Of a stretch of DNA of 64,000 bases, positions 42,901-52,075 are shown piece by piece. A program made the position numbers and the translations under genes. The number at the start of each line of letters is the position of its first letter. Positions within the stretch are counted from its first letter, which is position 1. Location: positions 1,488,001-1,552,000 of the forward strand of contig NC_011312.1 in NCBI RefSeq assembly GCF_000196495.1. Direction: 5' to 3'. The notes under the pieces were generated by a model, which was not told the DNA's origin, searched no databases, and saw only the letters and a program-made list of their open reading frames with translations. The DNA is from Aliivibrio salmonicida LFI1238. Its GTDB lineage: Bacteria > Pseudomonadota > Gammaproteobacteria > Enterobacterales > Vibrionaceae.

Positions 42901-44388
42901 ATGACTGATAAAATAAAACCACTTCCTGATACCATTGACGAGCTGAAAGCACTTGTGCTTCAGCTTGAAAATAAATATAACCGTCTTCTAGAGCAATTTC
43001 GGCTGGCTCAACATCAGCGCTTTGGTAAAAGCAGTGAATCTGACTCGACTCAATTTGATTTATTCAATGAAACAGAAGAAGAAATCATCATTGAAAATGA
43101 TGACACACAAACGATTACCTACACTCGTCAAAAGCCAAAACGCCAACGCTTACCTGAAGACTTACCGCGTACTGTTATTATCCACGACATAAAAGATAAA
43201 ACTTGTAAGTGTTGCGGTCTAGAGATGCATGCGATGGGTAAAGACATCAGTGAAAAGTTGGAATTTGTACCAGCTAAAGTGGAAGTTATTCAACATGTTC
43301 GTCCTAAATATGCTTGCCGAAATTGTGAAAAAAACAATACTTCAGTAGACATTAAACAAGCCCCAATGCCAGCGTCACCAATCCCTAAAGGGATTGCGAC
43401 CGCAAGTTTACTTGCTCAAATTATTACGGCTAAATTTCAATACAGTCTTCCACTTTATCGTCAAGAAACGTTATTTCAGCAATGGGGTATCATTATTGGA
43501 CGGCGAACGATGGCGGATTGGTTAATAAAATGCTCGGTACTATTTACCCCTCTTAATAACGAGTTACATCGTATTTTGCTTGAACAACCCACTCTGCATT
43601 GTGATGAAACAACGGTAAATGTGTTGGATGTTGAAAAAGCAAAATGTTATATGTGGGTCTACTGCTCTGGCTATGATTCTCCAGGCTCTGGTGTTTTGCC
43701 TGGAATTGTACTTTATGATTATCAATCTAGCAGGCATGGCTACCATCCAGTTAACTTTTTAAAAGGTTATAACGGGTATTTACATACCGATGGTTACCAA
43801 GGTTATGAACAAACTGAAGCGATGTTAGTTGGCTGTTGGGCACACGCACGTCGACGATTTATTGAGGCTCAACGTGTTCAAGTAAAAGGGAAAACAGGGA
43901 GTGCAGATTGGGTATTGAGTAAAATCCAAAAGCTATACCGGATCGAATCGTTATTAAAAGAGGCTTCCCCTGAAGCCAAGTATGTTGCTAGGCAGACAGA
44001 AGCCCGCGATTTACTTAAAGAGCTCCGTGATTGGCTTGATAGCGCAGTTAGTCGAGTATCACCTAAAACAAAATTAGGTGAGGCGATTAGCTATACATTA
44101 AATCAATGGGATAAATTAGTTCGTTATATTGATGATGGATTGTTATCTATTGATAACAATCGAGCAGAGCGAGCGGTTAAACCGTTTGTTATCGGCCGGA
44201 AAAACTGGTTATTTTCGGGTTCAACGGCTGGTGCAGATTCAAGTGCAATGCTTTACAGCATTGTAGAAACAGCAAAGGCAAACGGATTAATCCCTTACGA
44301 TTATATTCGGTATTGTCTAGATCGTTTATGTGTTGGATCGCCAGATATCGATTCACTTTTACCTTGGAATGTAAAAGACAAGGTGTAG
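42901..44388 (+). CDS. tnpC: IS66 transposase TnpC
   Basis: The 495-residue DDE transposase of IS66. It has an N-terminal coiled coil (ELKALVLQLENKYNRLLEQF), a leucine- and charge-rich segment, a zinc-finger-like CKCCGLEMHAMG, and a catalytic core with Asp in LHCDETTVNVLD, Asp in YLHTDGYQGYE and Glu in NNRAERAVKPFVIG. The C-terminal IS66 helix region (SIVETAKANGLIPYDYIRYC) is complete. It ends 16 bp before the right end of the element. Confidence 0.95.
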   Translation: MTDKIKPLPDTIDELKALVLQLENKYNRLLEQFRLAQHQRFGKSSESDSTQFDLFNETEEEIIIENDDTQTITYTRQKPKRQRLPEDLPRTVIIHDIKDKTCKCCGLEMHAMGKDISEKLEFVPAKVEVIQHVRPKYACRNCEKNNTSVDIKQAPMPASPIPKGIATASLLAQIITAKFQYSLPLYRQETLFQQWGIIIGRRTMADWLIKCSVLFTPLNNELHRILLEQPTLHCDETTVNVLDVEKAKCYMWVYCSGYDSPGSGVLPGIVLYDYQSSRHGYHPVNFLKGYNGYLHTDGYQGYEQTEAMLVGCWAHARRRFIEAQRVQVKGKTGSADWVLSKIQKLYRIESLLKEASPEAKYVARQTEARDLLKELRDWLDSAVSRVSPKTKLGEAISYTLNQWDKLVRYIDDGLLSIDNNRAERAVKPFVIGRKNWLFSGSTAGADSSAMLYSIVETAKANGLIPYDYIRYCLDRLCVGSPDIDSLLPWNVKDKV

Positions 44389-44404
44389 TTCCCCGCACGC
44401 TTAC

Positions 44405-45921
44405 GGTGGCATTGGGTTCACTGGTGTTGGATCTATTGGTGCTGGAGGGGTTGGCTCTACCGGTGGTGTTACTGCTGCATTAACTGCTAACCAAACACCT
44501 GTCGTACTTGTTGCTGGGTTATCACCCTGATTCCACCATTGTGCTTGATAGGTCACGCCATCTACAACCACTTGATCACCAGTGTTATATACTGCGTTTG
44601 TATCCCATGTATTATTTGGATCACCTGGTGTGCCAGGGTCAGTAGGATCTGTTGGTAGCGTTTCTACTACACGCGTAACAGGCCAGTTTGCATGTGACTC
44701 ATAGAAGTTAGTGACACATTTTTCGTAATCCCCAGGAACGAGCGCTGAATATGCCGTTTGGAAACCAACCAGTTCACACTCAAAAGAAGCGCCTTCTGGA
44801 CGATCTGGATAGTATTTCCAATTGCCATCCCAGTTAGTATAAAGCACATCTGTTGCGCCATTAAGATTTAAACTGCCGTAAGGCGTTTGTTGCCAGCAGG
44901 TATTTGTTTCATCCGCTTCTACAGGGATTTGATAGTGTTTTGCTAATCCCTCCCAATAGCGAATACGGTTAACTGGTTGTCCTTTGTCTTTGTTTTGCTC
45001 GCCACATTCGATACCGCCATTAATGACATTAATCGTAGTACCAAAACCATAACCAATACCGGCGTCAGTCTCACGTTGAGAAGGGTTCCAAGTACGGTCA
45101 ATGACATGCAGCATCGCAGGTTTTGGTGCTTGAGGGGTAAGGAAGAACCAGATAGCAGAAGCCAAGTTTAACCATGAATCAGCAACAACTCCTGGATTAT
45201 CCAATAACACGGTGGCGTCACCGTCGTACATTACTTCAGAAAATGCACCGTAGTTAAAGTGGTAAGACAGCTGTTTTGCGCCACGGCCAAAATACCCTTG
45301 TCCAGCAGCACAAGGCCAACGTTTGTTTTGCCAATCATTTTGACCACAGCCTGTTGTATACCCTTCTTGACCTTCTGACCAACCCATTTCACGAACATGC
45401 ACTAATGCTTGCTGCCATTCTTCAAGAGCGAGTGGATTGTCCGATATATTATCAACAGCGATGTGTCCGCCTGTTTCTTGAGAGAAATGCGCAAAAGCGG
45501 TAACAATGGATTTTTTACAAATGGCATCAGAATCTCGTCCATCGGTATATTCTCCACAAAATGCGGGGAATTTACCAATTGCACGCAAGAAGCGAGTATA
45601 AGTGTATTCTGGTGCCGCCATTTGGGTTAAGAAAAACCACTCAGAATCAGGGAATACACGCTCGACACGCTTTACGTTTTCAGGGTTTGTTGCAGAGCCA
45701 ACGTCGATGAGATCGACGACTGTATTTGGTCTGGTTTCTAATGCTTTAGCCCAAACATCGTACATTGGATCCAGTGTTTTTGCATCTTCAGCGGCTTTGA
45801 TTTCTGCTTTTGATACAACATATCCGGTAGGATTCAGTGGGTCTGTTTGTGGTGTCATTGTAATACTGTTTGCTGCAAAACTGCAGGCGAGCAGTGTCGG
45901 TAAAAGGGCAAGTTTAAACAT
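44405..45921 (-). pseudogene. GH19 chitinase, main part (3' end cut off by IS66)
   Basis: A secreted chitinase. It has a Sec signal peptide (MFKLALLPTLLACSFAANS), a GH19 catalytic domain with the general acid Glu149 in FAHFSQETGGH and substrate segment GYFGRGAKQLSYHFNYG, then a Pro-rich linker and one CBM5/12 domain (NTWDTNAVYNTGDQVVVDG... QAQWWNQGDNP). The IS66 element sits in the following Pro-rich linker; the frame ends at 44401 just inside the element after PVNPMPP. The 506-residue product keeps catalysis and one binding domain and may be exported and active, but lacks the second domain. AAGGAG precedes the start. Confidence 0.88.
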
Positions 45922-46102
45922 GATTAACGCTCCTTGCGATATTTAATAAAATGAAACTTGACTGGAATAACTATAGGCGTTTTTATTCTATTGAGTTATC
46001 ACAACGACTGAATCAGTTTTAACTATGCGAGTGGGCTCAAAGAGTATAGATTATTGGTTAACGTGATTGTTTTTAAATAATATGAAGTAGGAAAAGGAAT
46101 TA

Positions 46103-46549
46103 ATGACAAGCATCACAGAAGCAAGAAAAGAAGATATAAAACGAATTCATGAGATAGAAACAGAGGCTTTTGGCTCGCATGGATACCCTTCTTTTTTTAT
46201 TCGACAAGCTTTTGATTGTTGGTCTAATGGGTTACTTGTAGCAAGAAAGAATGACGACGTTGTCGGTTATCTGCTTCAAGTGCCTTCAAGCAGTACCGTC
46301 GGAGACGCTTGGGTGTTGTCTTTGGCGGTATCAAAACAAGCACAAGGGGGTGGTTTAGGTAAAAAGCTATTAGAAACGGCGATTAAAAATGCAAAAGGGT
46401 ATCAACGATTATTATTAACCGTATGCCCTAAGAATCAATCCGCGTACGCTTTATATCAATCGTATGGCTTTTATTTATTGAATGAAGAACAAGATTATTT
46501 TGATGAGGGTGAGCATCGTTTTGTACTTGCTATGGATATATCACAATAA
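46103..46549 (+). CDS. GNAT family N-acetyltransferase
   Basis: A 148-residue acetyl-CoA-dependent transferase. It shows the N-terminal SITEARKEDIKRIHEIETEAF helix, the acetyl-CoA pyrophosphate motif SKQAQGGGLGKKLLETAIK and the terminal YALYQSYGFYLLNEEQDYF. The layout is RimI-like. The substrate is unknown. The ATG follows AGGAAAAGG. It begins a run of short plus-strand genes that includes three more acetyltransferases. Confidence 0.85.
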   Translation: MTSITEARKEDIKRIHEIETEAFGSHGYPSFFIRQAFDCWSNGLLVARKNDDVVGYLLQVPSSSTVGDAWVLSLAVSKQAQGGGLGKKLLETAIKNAKGYQRLLLTVCPKNQSAYALYQSYGFYLLNEEQDYFDEGEHRFVLAMDISQ

Positions 46550-46589
46550 TTTGGTGTCGTAACAATAGGGTAATTAAGAAGAGATATTC

Positions 46590-47009
46590 ATGGAAATCGA
46601 TTATAAAGTAAATGAACCAATGAGTGCTGAGCAGTTTATTGAATTATTGAAGAAAACGACTCTTGGTGCTCGAAGACCAATTGATGATGTAGCAAGAATA
46701 CAAGCGATGTTAGATAACTCTAATTTGATTGTCACCGCGTGGGGCGATGGCGAATTAATTGGCGTTGCTCGTTCTGTCACGGATTTTAATTTTTGTTGTT
46801 ATCTTTCTGATTTAGCTGTTGATGAAAGTGTGCAATCAATGGGGGTTGGAAAATATCTCATTCTGGTGACGAAGGAAGAGGTATCTCCTGAGTGCAAGTT
46901 AATATTACTTTCAGCGCCACAAGCTGAAGGGTATTACCCAAAAATTGGTTTCGAAGCACACAATAGTGCGTGGGTCTTATCTGATGAAAGTCAATTGAAG
47001 CTTTATTAA
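46590..47009 (+). CDS. GNAT family N-acetyltransferase
   Basis: A 139-residue acetyltransferase: GELIGVARSVTDFNFCCYLS for the central strands, VDESVQSMGVGKYLILVTKEE for the acetyl-CoA-binding helix and EGYYPKIGFEAHNSAW near the end. It differs from the upstream GNAT and lies 8 bp before the NAD(P)-binding gene, so the two are probably co-transcribed. The substrate is unknown. Confidence 0.85.
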   Translation: MEIDYKVNEPMSAEQFIELLKKTTLGARRPIDDVARIQAMLDNSNLIVTAWGDGELIGVARSVTDFNFCCYLSDLAVDESVQSMGVGKYLILVTKEEVSPECKLILLSAPQAEGYYPKIGFEAHNSAWVLSDESQLKLY

Positions 47010-47017
47010 GGATAATC

Positions 47018-47806
47018 ATGACATCAATTAGTATTTTAGGTTGTGGTTGGTTAGGACTGCCATTAGCAAAACAGTTAGTCGAGTGCGGCTTTAGTGTTAA
47101 AGGCTCTGTCAGAAGTGAAGAAAAAGCACATAGCTTAAACGAATTCTCTGTGACTCCGTTTATTTTGAATATTGATGATGCAACAACAGATCAACAATGG
47201 GATGAGTTTTTGGGATCAGAGATATTGATTATAGCGATACCGTCAAAAAATACAGACGGGTTTATGTCGTTAATCTCAGCATTGGAAAAATCATTCGTTA
47301 AGCGGGTAATTTTTGTTAGTTCTACATCGGTATATAAAGACACTAACGATGTGGTTTTTGAATCCGAAGCGGCGCAAGACTCTTCTACTTTATATCAAAT
47401 TGAAACGCTATTTACTCAATCTGTTTTTTTCGCTACAACCGTAGTTCGATTCAGTGGGTTGGTGGGGTATTCTCGTAATCCAGGTAGATTCTTTCAAAAA
47501 AGTGGGCGTTCGGTGAGTAACCCTGATGCGGCAGTGAGCATGATTCATCAAGATGATTGCATTGGTTTGATTGAACAGATCATAAAACAAAACCAATGGG
47601 GTCAAACGTTTAATGCTTGTGCAGATACGCATCCGACAAAGCGTGAATTTTATACTGAAATGACGCAGCGCATTGGTGTAGACACCCCAACATTTATTGA
47701 ATCAGAAAACCAAACTTTTAAACTTATTAGCAATCAGAAGATTAAAGAAGCACTAGGGTATGAATTTATTTACCCTGATGTAATGCAAATTACTTATGAC
47801 GAATAA
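47018..47806 (+). CDS. NAD(P)-binding SDR-like protein (YeeZ type)
   Basis: A 262-residue protein with an N-terminal Rossmann fold (SISILGCGWLGLPLAKQLVEC, phosphate-loop GCGWLG at 8-13) and an extended-SDR-like body with FVSSTSVYKD. The C-terminal end (TFKLISNQKIKEALGYEFIY) resembles nucleoside-diphosphate-sugar epimerases of the YeeZ type. The usual catalytic YxxxK is reduced to TLYQIETLF (Tyr but no Lys at the expected distance), so activity is doubtful. It starts 8 bp after the upstream GNAT. Confidence 0.78.
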   Translation: MTSISILGCGWLGLPLAKQLVECGFSVKGSVRSEEKAHSLNEFSVTPFILNIDDATTDQQWDEFLGSEILIIAIPSKNTDGFMSLISALEKSFVKRVIFVSSTSVYKDTNDVVFESEAAQDSSTLYQIETLFTQSVFFATTVVRFSGLVGYSRNPGRFFQKSGRSVSNPDAAVSMIHQDDCIGLIEQIIKQNQWGQTFNACADTHPTKREFYTEMTQRIGVDTPTFIESENQTFKLISNQKIKEALGYEFIYPDVMQITYDE

Positions 47807-47829
47807 AATCATTAATTAAGGAGAATATA

Positions 47830-48660
47830 ATGAACAATCCTTTAGTTACAACAGATTGGTTAGCTGCTCATATCAATGATGAAAACATTGTTATTGTTGA
47901 TGCGTACATGGCCAATGTGGTCGGTAAAGTGCCTTTGGCTTATGATGTATTTTCGTGTCTACCAAATGCCATAAAATTAGATGTAGAAGCGGATTTTTGC
48001 GATCCTACGTCTTCTCAAACTCATGCATTACCGACTGAAAGTCAATTTACTCAAGCAGTGCAAGCTCTGGGTATTAATACTGACAGTACAGTTATTATTT
48101 ATGATAACCAAGGTATTTATTCATCTCCAAGGGCGTGGTGGACATTTAAAGTGATGGGGTTTGATAATGTGTATGTCCTTGATGGAGGATTACCACAATG
48201 GATAGAAGAAGGTCGAGAGATTGCGTTTGAATATTCAATAAATCAAACGATAGGTAATGCGGTTGCGAAACTGCATGATCAACTTGCGTGTGACTCTGCC
48301 AGTGTTCTCAATGTCATTAATACTAATGCAGCGATTGTTGATGCACGAGCAGAAATGCGATTTTTAGGCAAAGCGCCAGAGCCTCGTGAAGGTGTTCGTA
48401 GTGGACATATTCCTAGCTCGGCAAACCTCCCGTTTTCTATCTTGTTAGATGGTTTTGCTTATCAAAATAAAGAAGCATTGCGTACTATTTTTCAAGAACG
48501 AATTCCTACGTTAGAAACTCAATCTTTCTTTAGTTGTGGTTCTGGTATTACTGCGTGTATTTTAATGCTAGCAGCGGTTTCTGTTGGTTATAACGATGTG
48601 GTGTTGTATGACGGTTCATGGGCTGATTGGGGAAGCAATCACGCGTTACCTATTGAATAA
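47830..48660 (+). CDS. Thiosulfate/3-mercaptopyruvate sulfurtransferase
   Basis: A 276-residue tandem rhodanese. The N-terminal domain (WLAAHINDENIVIVDAYMAN, SSPRAWWTFKVMGFDNVYVLDGG) is non-catalytic as usual; the C-terminal domain has the active Cys236 in the loop CGSGITA, close to the CGSGVTA of 3-mercaptopyruvate sulfurtransferases (SseA) and distinct from CRKGVTA of thiosulfate sulfurtransferases. It would move sulfur from mercaptopyruvate to cyanide or thiols. It lies 23 bp after the SDR-like gene. Confidence 0.9.
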   Translation: MNNPLVTTDWLAAHINDENIVIVDAYMANVVGKVPLAYDVFSCLPNAIKLDVEADFCDPTSSQTHALPTESQFTQAVQALGINTDSTVIIYDNQGIYSSPRAWWTFKVMGFDNVYVLDGGLPQWIEEGREIAFEYSINQTIGNAVAKLHDQLACDSASVLNVINTNAAIVDARAEMRFLGKAPEPREGVRSGHIPSSANLPFSILLDGFAYQNKEALRTIFQERIPTLETQSFFSCGSGITACILMLAAVSVGYNDVVLYDGSWADWGSNHALPIE

Positions 48661-48687
48661 AATACAGAGTAATTAGAAGGAATAGGA

Positions 48688-48906
48688 ATGCAAGACGGTT
48701 TGAGAAATAAAATTATTGCTGTGTGTAATAAGAAAATAGAGCAGAAAGGGGGCAATGTTGGATTGTCTTTTTATGCTTTTTTTGCTAATAAGAATGATGA
48801 TCCCGAATTATTAATGGAAGCGGCAACGTGGTGGATATCAACGCATAAACTGGATCATTTTGAAAAAGCCATCAAAATTAAAACGATGGTTGAAAATAAA
48901 GAATAA
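48688..48906 (+). CDS. DUF6500-like small protein, 72 aa
   Basis: A 72-residue protein with an all-helical look (QDGLRNKIIAVCNKKIEQKG, AFFANKNDDPELLMEAATWW, KLDHFEKAIKIKTMVEN). I recall this pattern as DUF6500, but the match is from memory. Function unknown. AGAAGGAATAGG before the ATG is a good ribosome-binding site. It is 27 bp after the sulfurtransferase. Confidence 0.6.
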   Translation: MQDGLRNKIIAVCNKKIEQKGGNVGLSFYAFFANKNDDPELLMEAATWWISTHKLDHFEKAIKIKTMVENKE

Positions 48907-48944
48907 AAGGAAAGATTTACGTATAATCGAACAGAGAGAATGAA

Positions 48945-49385
48945 ATGAACATCGAAATACGTGAAGGCACAATAGATGATGTGATCATTGTGGATCGACA
49001 AATTCCAGAGTTCGATGCTCGGAATAATAAAGCAAAGATCATTCAACGATTGAATGGTCTTGAATCTCTTATTCTTATTGCCTTTGATCATCATGAGCCA
49101 GTGGCTTATAAAATGGGATATCAATTGTCGAGTGTCGAATTTTACAGTTAGTTAGGTGGTGTCATTCCTCGCTATCGGAAGATAGGGATTGCGACTCAAC
49201 TTCGATGCACACAAGAATCATGGGTGAAAGCTCTGGGTTATCACAAAGTCAGTGTGAAATCGATGAACCGTTATCCGGCTATGCTGCAATTATTAATTTC
49301 GAGTGGATATCATATTTCGGGTTATGAGGATGAAGGTTCAACACAAGACAGTAAAATTAAATTTGAAAAGAGTATTACTAAATAA
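48945..49385 (+). pseudogene. GNAT N-acetyltransferase with in-frame amber stop
   Basis: The frame MNIEIREGTIDDVIIVDRQI runs to a TAG at 49149-49151, then continues in the same frame as LGGVIPRYRKIGIATQLRCT (the acetyl-CoA motif) and LGYHKVSVKSMNRYPAM to a normal stop at 49383-49385. The stop probably replaces a Trp codon (EFYS-stop-LGGV). The corrected length is 146 residues. The truncated 68-residue product lacks the cofactor-binding motif, so it is inactive unless suppressed. Confidence 0.85.
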
Positions 49386-49499
49386 CTATTCGCCTGTATT
49401 CTCAAAGAATCGCCATGTTATGGTCTACAATTGAAGTATATTTAAATTAAACAGTAGTTGGTGGTTTCTTTAAACAATCAGATAAGATGAGGACATTCA

Positions 49500-49976
49500 A
49501 TGGATAGAATTATTTTTCAAAAAGTCACTGCTTGTGAGTATCCTTCTTTGTTCTCTATTTATAAGAAATACCTCTATTCTGCGATTGAAGATACTTTTGG
49601 TTGGGATGAGGGTTTCCAAACTCAGCACTTTGCTGATTCGTATCGAAAAGAATGGTTTGAATGGATCATGTTTAATGGAGAGAGACTTGGGTTTATTTGT
49701 GTTAAACAAGAACAAACCAGTGTGCATTTTCATCTGTTACTTATTTTTGAAAAATATCAAAATAAAGGGGTAGGATCTGCGGTGATGAAATATTACCAAC
49801 GATACTACAGTGACAGGGTCATAAAAGTCAGCTTGTCTGCGTTTAAATGCAATCAAAAGGTGATCGATTTTTATTCAGCTCTTGGCTACCAGATCACTGG
49901 TGAGAATGAACACTTTTTCGATATGGAGCGTTCGCTTTGTTTTAATGGGTATTTAGGAACGGACAGTTATATATAG
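49500..49976 (+). CDS. GNAT family N-acetyltransferase
   Basis: A 158-residue acetyltransferase: LGFICVKQEQTSVHFHLLLIF, then the cofactor motif YQNKGVGSAVMKYYQRYY, and CNQKVIDFYSALGYQITGENEHF. Similar in plan to aminoglycoside-type or YhbS-like GNATs; the substrate is unknown. Its start follows AGATGAGGACATTCA. The downstream IS630 element lies 69 bp beyond the stop and does not damage it. Confidence 0.85.
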   Translation: MDRIIFQKVTACEYPSLFSIYKKYLYSAIEDTFGWDEGFQTQHFADSYRKEWFEWIMFNGERLGFICVKQEQTSVHFHLLLIFEKYQNKGVGSAVMKYYQRYYSDRVIKVSLSAFKCNQKVIDFYSALGYQITGENEHFFDMERSLCFNGYLGTDSYI

Positions 49977-50050
49977 TACTGGTTATTTCATTTGGGTTGT
50001 AACGTATTTTTCACCTATATAATGTAAGGTTTATTTATTATTGTAAGTAG

Positions 50051-50617
50051 TCACGCAAAAGTTATTGTGAATTTTTCGCCGTAATAATTTAATATGTTTT
50101 TGATGTTAATACTGAGGTCTTCAAACGTTTTGAACGCTTCACATGGTAACCATTCATATTTTACTTTCTTCCACAATATCTCAATGATATTGAGCTCTGG
50201 AGAGTACGGTGGTAGATAACAAACTAATACATCATTCATCAACCACTCATGCAATTTTTGTTTAAATTTTGCTGACCTATGAAAAGAGGCATTATCTAAG
50301 ATAATAAAGCATGGCTTATCGTTTTTTCGTGCGTTGATAAAGTGCTCAAATGCATCAATTACTGTATCGGTAGTTACTCTTCCTTCCGTTGTTTGAAAAC
50401 TCAATTTACCTTGTCTACTTAAGAAGCCAAGAACATTGAGCCGTTTGCTGTGTGAATGAGCAGGCCTTAGCGATTGAACACCGATAGGTCCCCAACAATA
50501 AGGAAGATTAGATTTCTGACTAAAGCCTGACTCATCAAAATAAAAGAGTTCACATTTATTCGTACGTTCCATTTCAATCAATGAATTCAATATATTACTG
50601 AAATTATTGAATTTCAT
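50051..50617 (-). CDS. IS630 transposase, catalytic part (ORF B), copy 2
   Basis: Identical in translation to the 188-residue product at 8780-9346, with the same DDE residues (FYFDESGF, IILDNASFHRS, PPYSPELNIIE). It is reachable by -1 frameshifting from the 50635-51057 gene. No mutation separates the two copies in this part. Confidence 0.88.
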   Translation of the reverse strand: MKFNNFSNILNSLIEMERTNKCELFYFDESGFSQKSNLPYCWGPIGVQSLRPAHSHSKRLNVLGFLSRQGKLSFQTTEGRVTTDTVIDAFEHFINARKNDKPCFIILDNASFHRSAKFKQKLHEWLMNDVLVCYLPPYSPELNIIEILWKKVKYEWLPCEAFKTFEDLSINIKNILNYYGEKFTITFA

Positions 50618-50634
50618 ATCGTCACGCTTTAACT

Positions 50635-51057
50635 TTAATGAGTGTCGGGCTCTTTTGTAACTGTAATCACTTTTTTTATATTTCGTTTAATAGTGTCTAA
50701 GCTGGATTTTTTACCTGTTTCTTCTTCAAGTATTGCTTGTGCTCGTTTAAGTTGATGTGGCTCTTCATCAACCAATGACTTCAAACGATATACTTCTGCT
50801 TCTGTGTAAATAGGTTTTCTACCTATACGAACAGCGTCATACAATCCGAGCATTCCACAGGCTTCCCAATGGTCTATCCATGACGATATGGTCTCAAATT
50901 TAGCGTCTAAAATATCAGTTAACGCTAAAATAGAGTAGCCTTTATCACTGAGAATAATCGCATGTGCTCGTATTCTTACTCTATTTTTTGGATGATTAGC
51001 GATCGCTTCTTTTAGGGTTATTTTTTCATTGTCTGTTAAAGGATTAACTGCTTTCAT
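50635..51057 (-). CDS. IS630 transposase, DNA-binding part (ORF A), copy 2
   Basis: Identical in translation to the product at 9364-9786. The seven-A slip site is the complement of 50671-50677. The preserved slip site and open -1 frame in both copies argue that the split is functional and not a chance mutation. Confidence 0.85.
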   Translation of the reverse strand: MKAVNPLTDNEKITLKEAIANHPKNRVRIRAHAIILSDKGYSILALTDILDAKFETISSWIDHWEACGMLGLYDAVRIGRKPIYTEAEVYRLKSLVDEEPHQLKRAQAILEEETGKKSSLDTIKRNIKKVITVTKEPDTH

Positions 51058-51187
51058 TATGATATAGACACTGACGTTAAAATACTCATTTTAATACCAT
51101 ATGGATATATGGTAAAGGCGAAATCTTCATTCTCGAAAACTTATCATTAACTACTTAGTCACAGATATAGTAAGTAATACTTCATGG

Positions 51188-51382
51188 TTATTTTCCTTTT
51201 TCATGAATAGGAGTGCCCTCTAATAGAGAATACACTTTTTTTACTTTGATATTTGATTCGTTATGTTTCGATAATATATCGCTCCAAACAGCCAAGCTAA
51301 ATAAAGAGATATGACCGTGTGTTTTTAAAGCGTGCTTGAAGGCATCAATGCTCACTTTTCTGTGATCCCATTTCATTGTCAT
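51188..51382 (-). CDS. Hypothetical small protein, 64 aa
   Basis: No family recognised. A 64-residue, mildly basic soluble protein (MTMKWDHRKVSIDAFKHALK, then AVWSDILSKHNES and VKKVYSLLEGTPIHEKGK), mostly helical by eye. AGAGGAAAAAT precedes the chosen ATG at 51382; an upstream in-frame ATG at 51427 would add 15 residues without a good site. Close to the IS630 right end but intact. Confidence 0.5.
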   Translation of the reverse strand: MTMKWDHRKVSIDAFKHALKTHGHISLFSLAVWSDILSKHNESNIKVKKVYSLLEGTPIHEKGK

Positions 51383-51427
51383 TATTTTTCCTCTATACTT
51401 CTGATTATTAAATAATGTTAAGTGCAA

Positions 51428-52075
51428 CTATCTAATTATAACCTTAGTGAATAAGTAATTATTAAAGACAATAATGTGTATGTTGTTCTTAATTAATGCC
51501 GTTAATACTTAAATTCGTCTTCTAACCTGTGACTCGTTTTATGGGGTTGGTTCATGATGATTAGTATTAAAATCAGACTATTATCTGTTTCTTCACACAG
51601 GGAAACAACTCACGGGGTCCAAGTTTCATTGATGTATTATAATGTCACCATAACCCTCATTGTTATGACTTTAAAATGCAGTTAATGTAAATAACATTGT
51701 AATAACGATAACTGTCTTTCTCATAGAATTCAATTTTTATAACCAGAGTTAATTTGATTTTTAGCTGAAAATTAGTATTAAGTTCTCTTATTGAAATTAG
51801 TTATTAATTATATTTATAGACACTGTTAAGCTATGCTTTTTATTTAGGTTAATTAAATGCTATTTTTAATTTATTTAATACCTGATATTATTTACAGCTA
51901 GTTTTTACTTAATGTTAGCGCTAGGCTTATATTGGGGTTGTTATATTTTTTAAGTGTTTTTTAATGTGTTATAAAAAAGGCACCGTCGTTATTGCCTACA
52001 GTATTGGCAGTTTAGCGAGTTTTTGGGTTTATGAACGCACCTTTGGTTTTTTATGGTAAAGCGGAATGTAGGTTA
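51428..52075. other. 648-bp AT-rich region without recognisable genes
   Basis: Rich in A/T runs, no tRNA- or IS-like sequence. A 31-codon frame at 51964-52059 (MCYKKGTVVIAYSIGSLASF...) looks membrane-like but has only a weak AAGTG site and no known homologue; I do not call it a gene. The rest shows nothing I can support. Confidence 0.5.

Larger units (their letters stand above)
42090..44404 (+). mobile_element. IS66-family insertion sequence
   Basis: A 2315-bp element with perfect 23-bp terminal inverted repeats (left 42090-42112, beginning GTAAGCGTGCGGGGAAC; right 44382-44404) and an 8-bp target duplication GGTGGCAT (42082-42089 and 44405-44412), the size expected for IS66. It carries tnpA, tnpB and tnpC in one direction. 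It sits in the linker of a GH19 chitinase gene. All three genes are intact, so the element may be mobile. Confidence 0.96.
50046..51155 (-). mobile_element. IS630-family insertion sequence, copy 2
   Basis: A 1110-bp element, the same as 8775-9892 apart from lacking one 8-bp ATGGATAT unit. Both ends are bordered by TA (50044-50045 and 51156-51157). It carries the same two-part transposase. It lies between a GNAT gene and a small hypothetical gene, damaging neither. The copies share orientation, so recombination between them would delete or duplicate the 41 kb in between. Confidence 0.92.

Noticed and set aside
44401..44404. Reading the 506-residue chitinase as a complete natural protein
   Set aside because: Its stop lies in the IS66 end, and the missing 3' part with a second chitin-binding domain is found intact on the far side of the element.
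46103..49976. Run of short plus-strand genes with four acetyltransferases as a possible integron cassette array
   Set aside because: Spacers are only 8-110 bp and I see no attC-like inverted repeats or integrase; the genes look like ordinary chromosomal neighbours.
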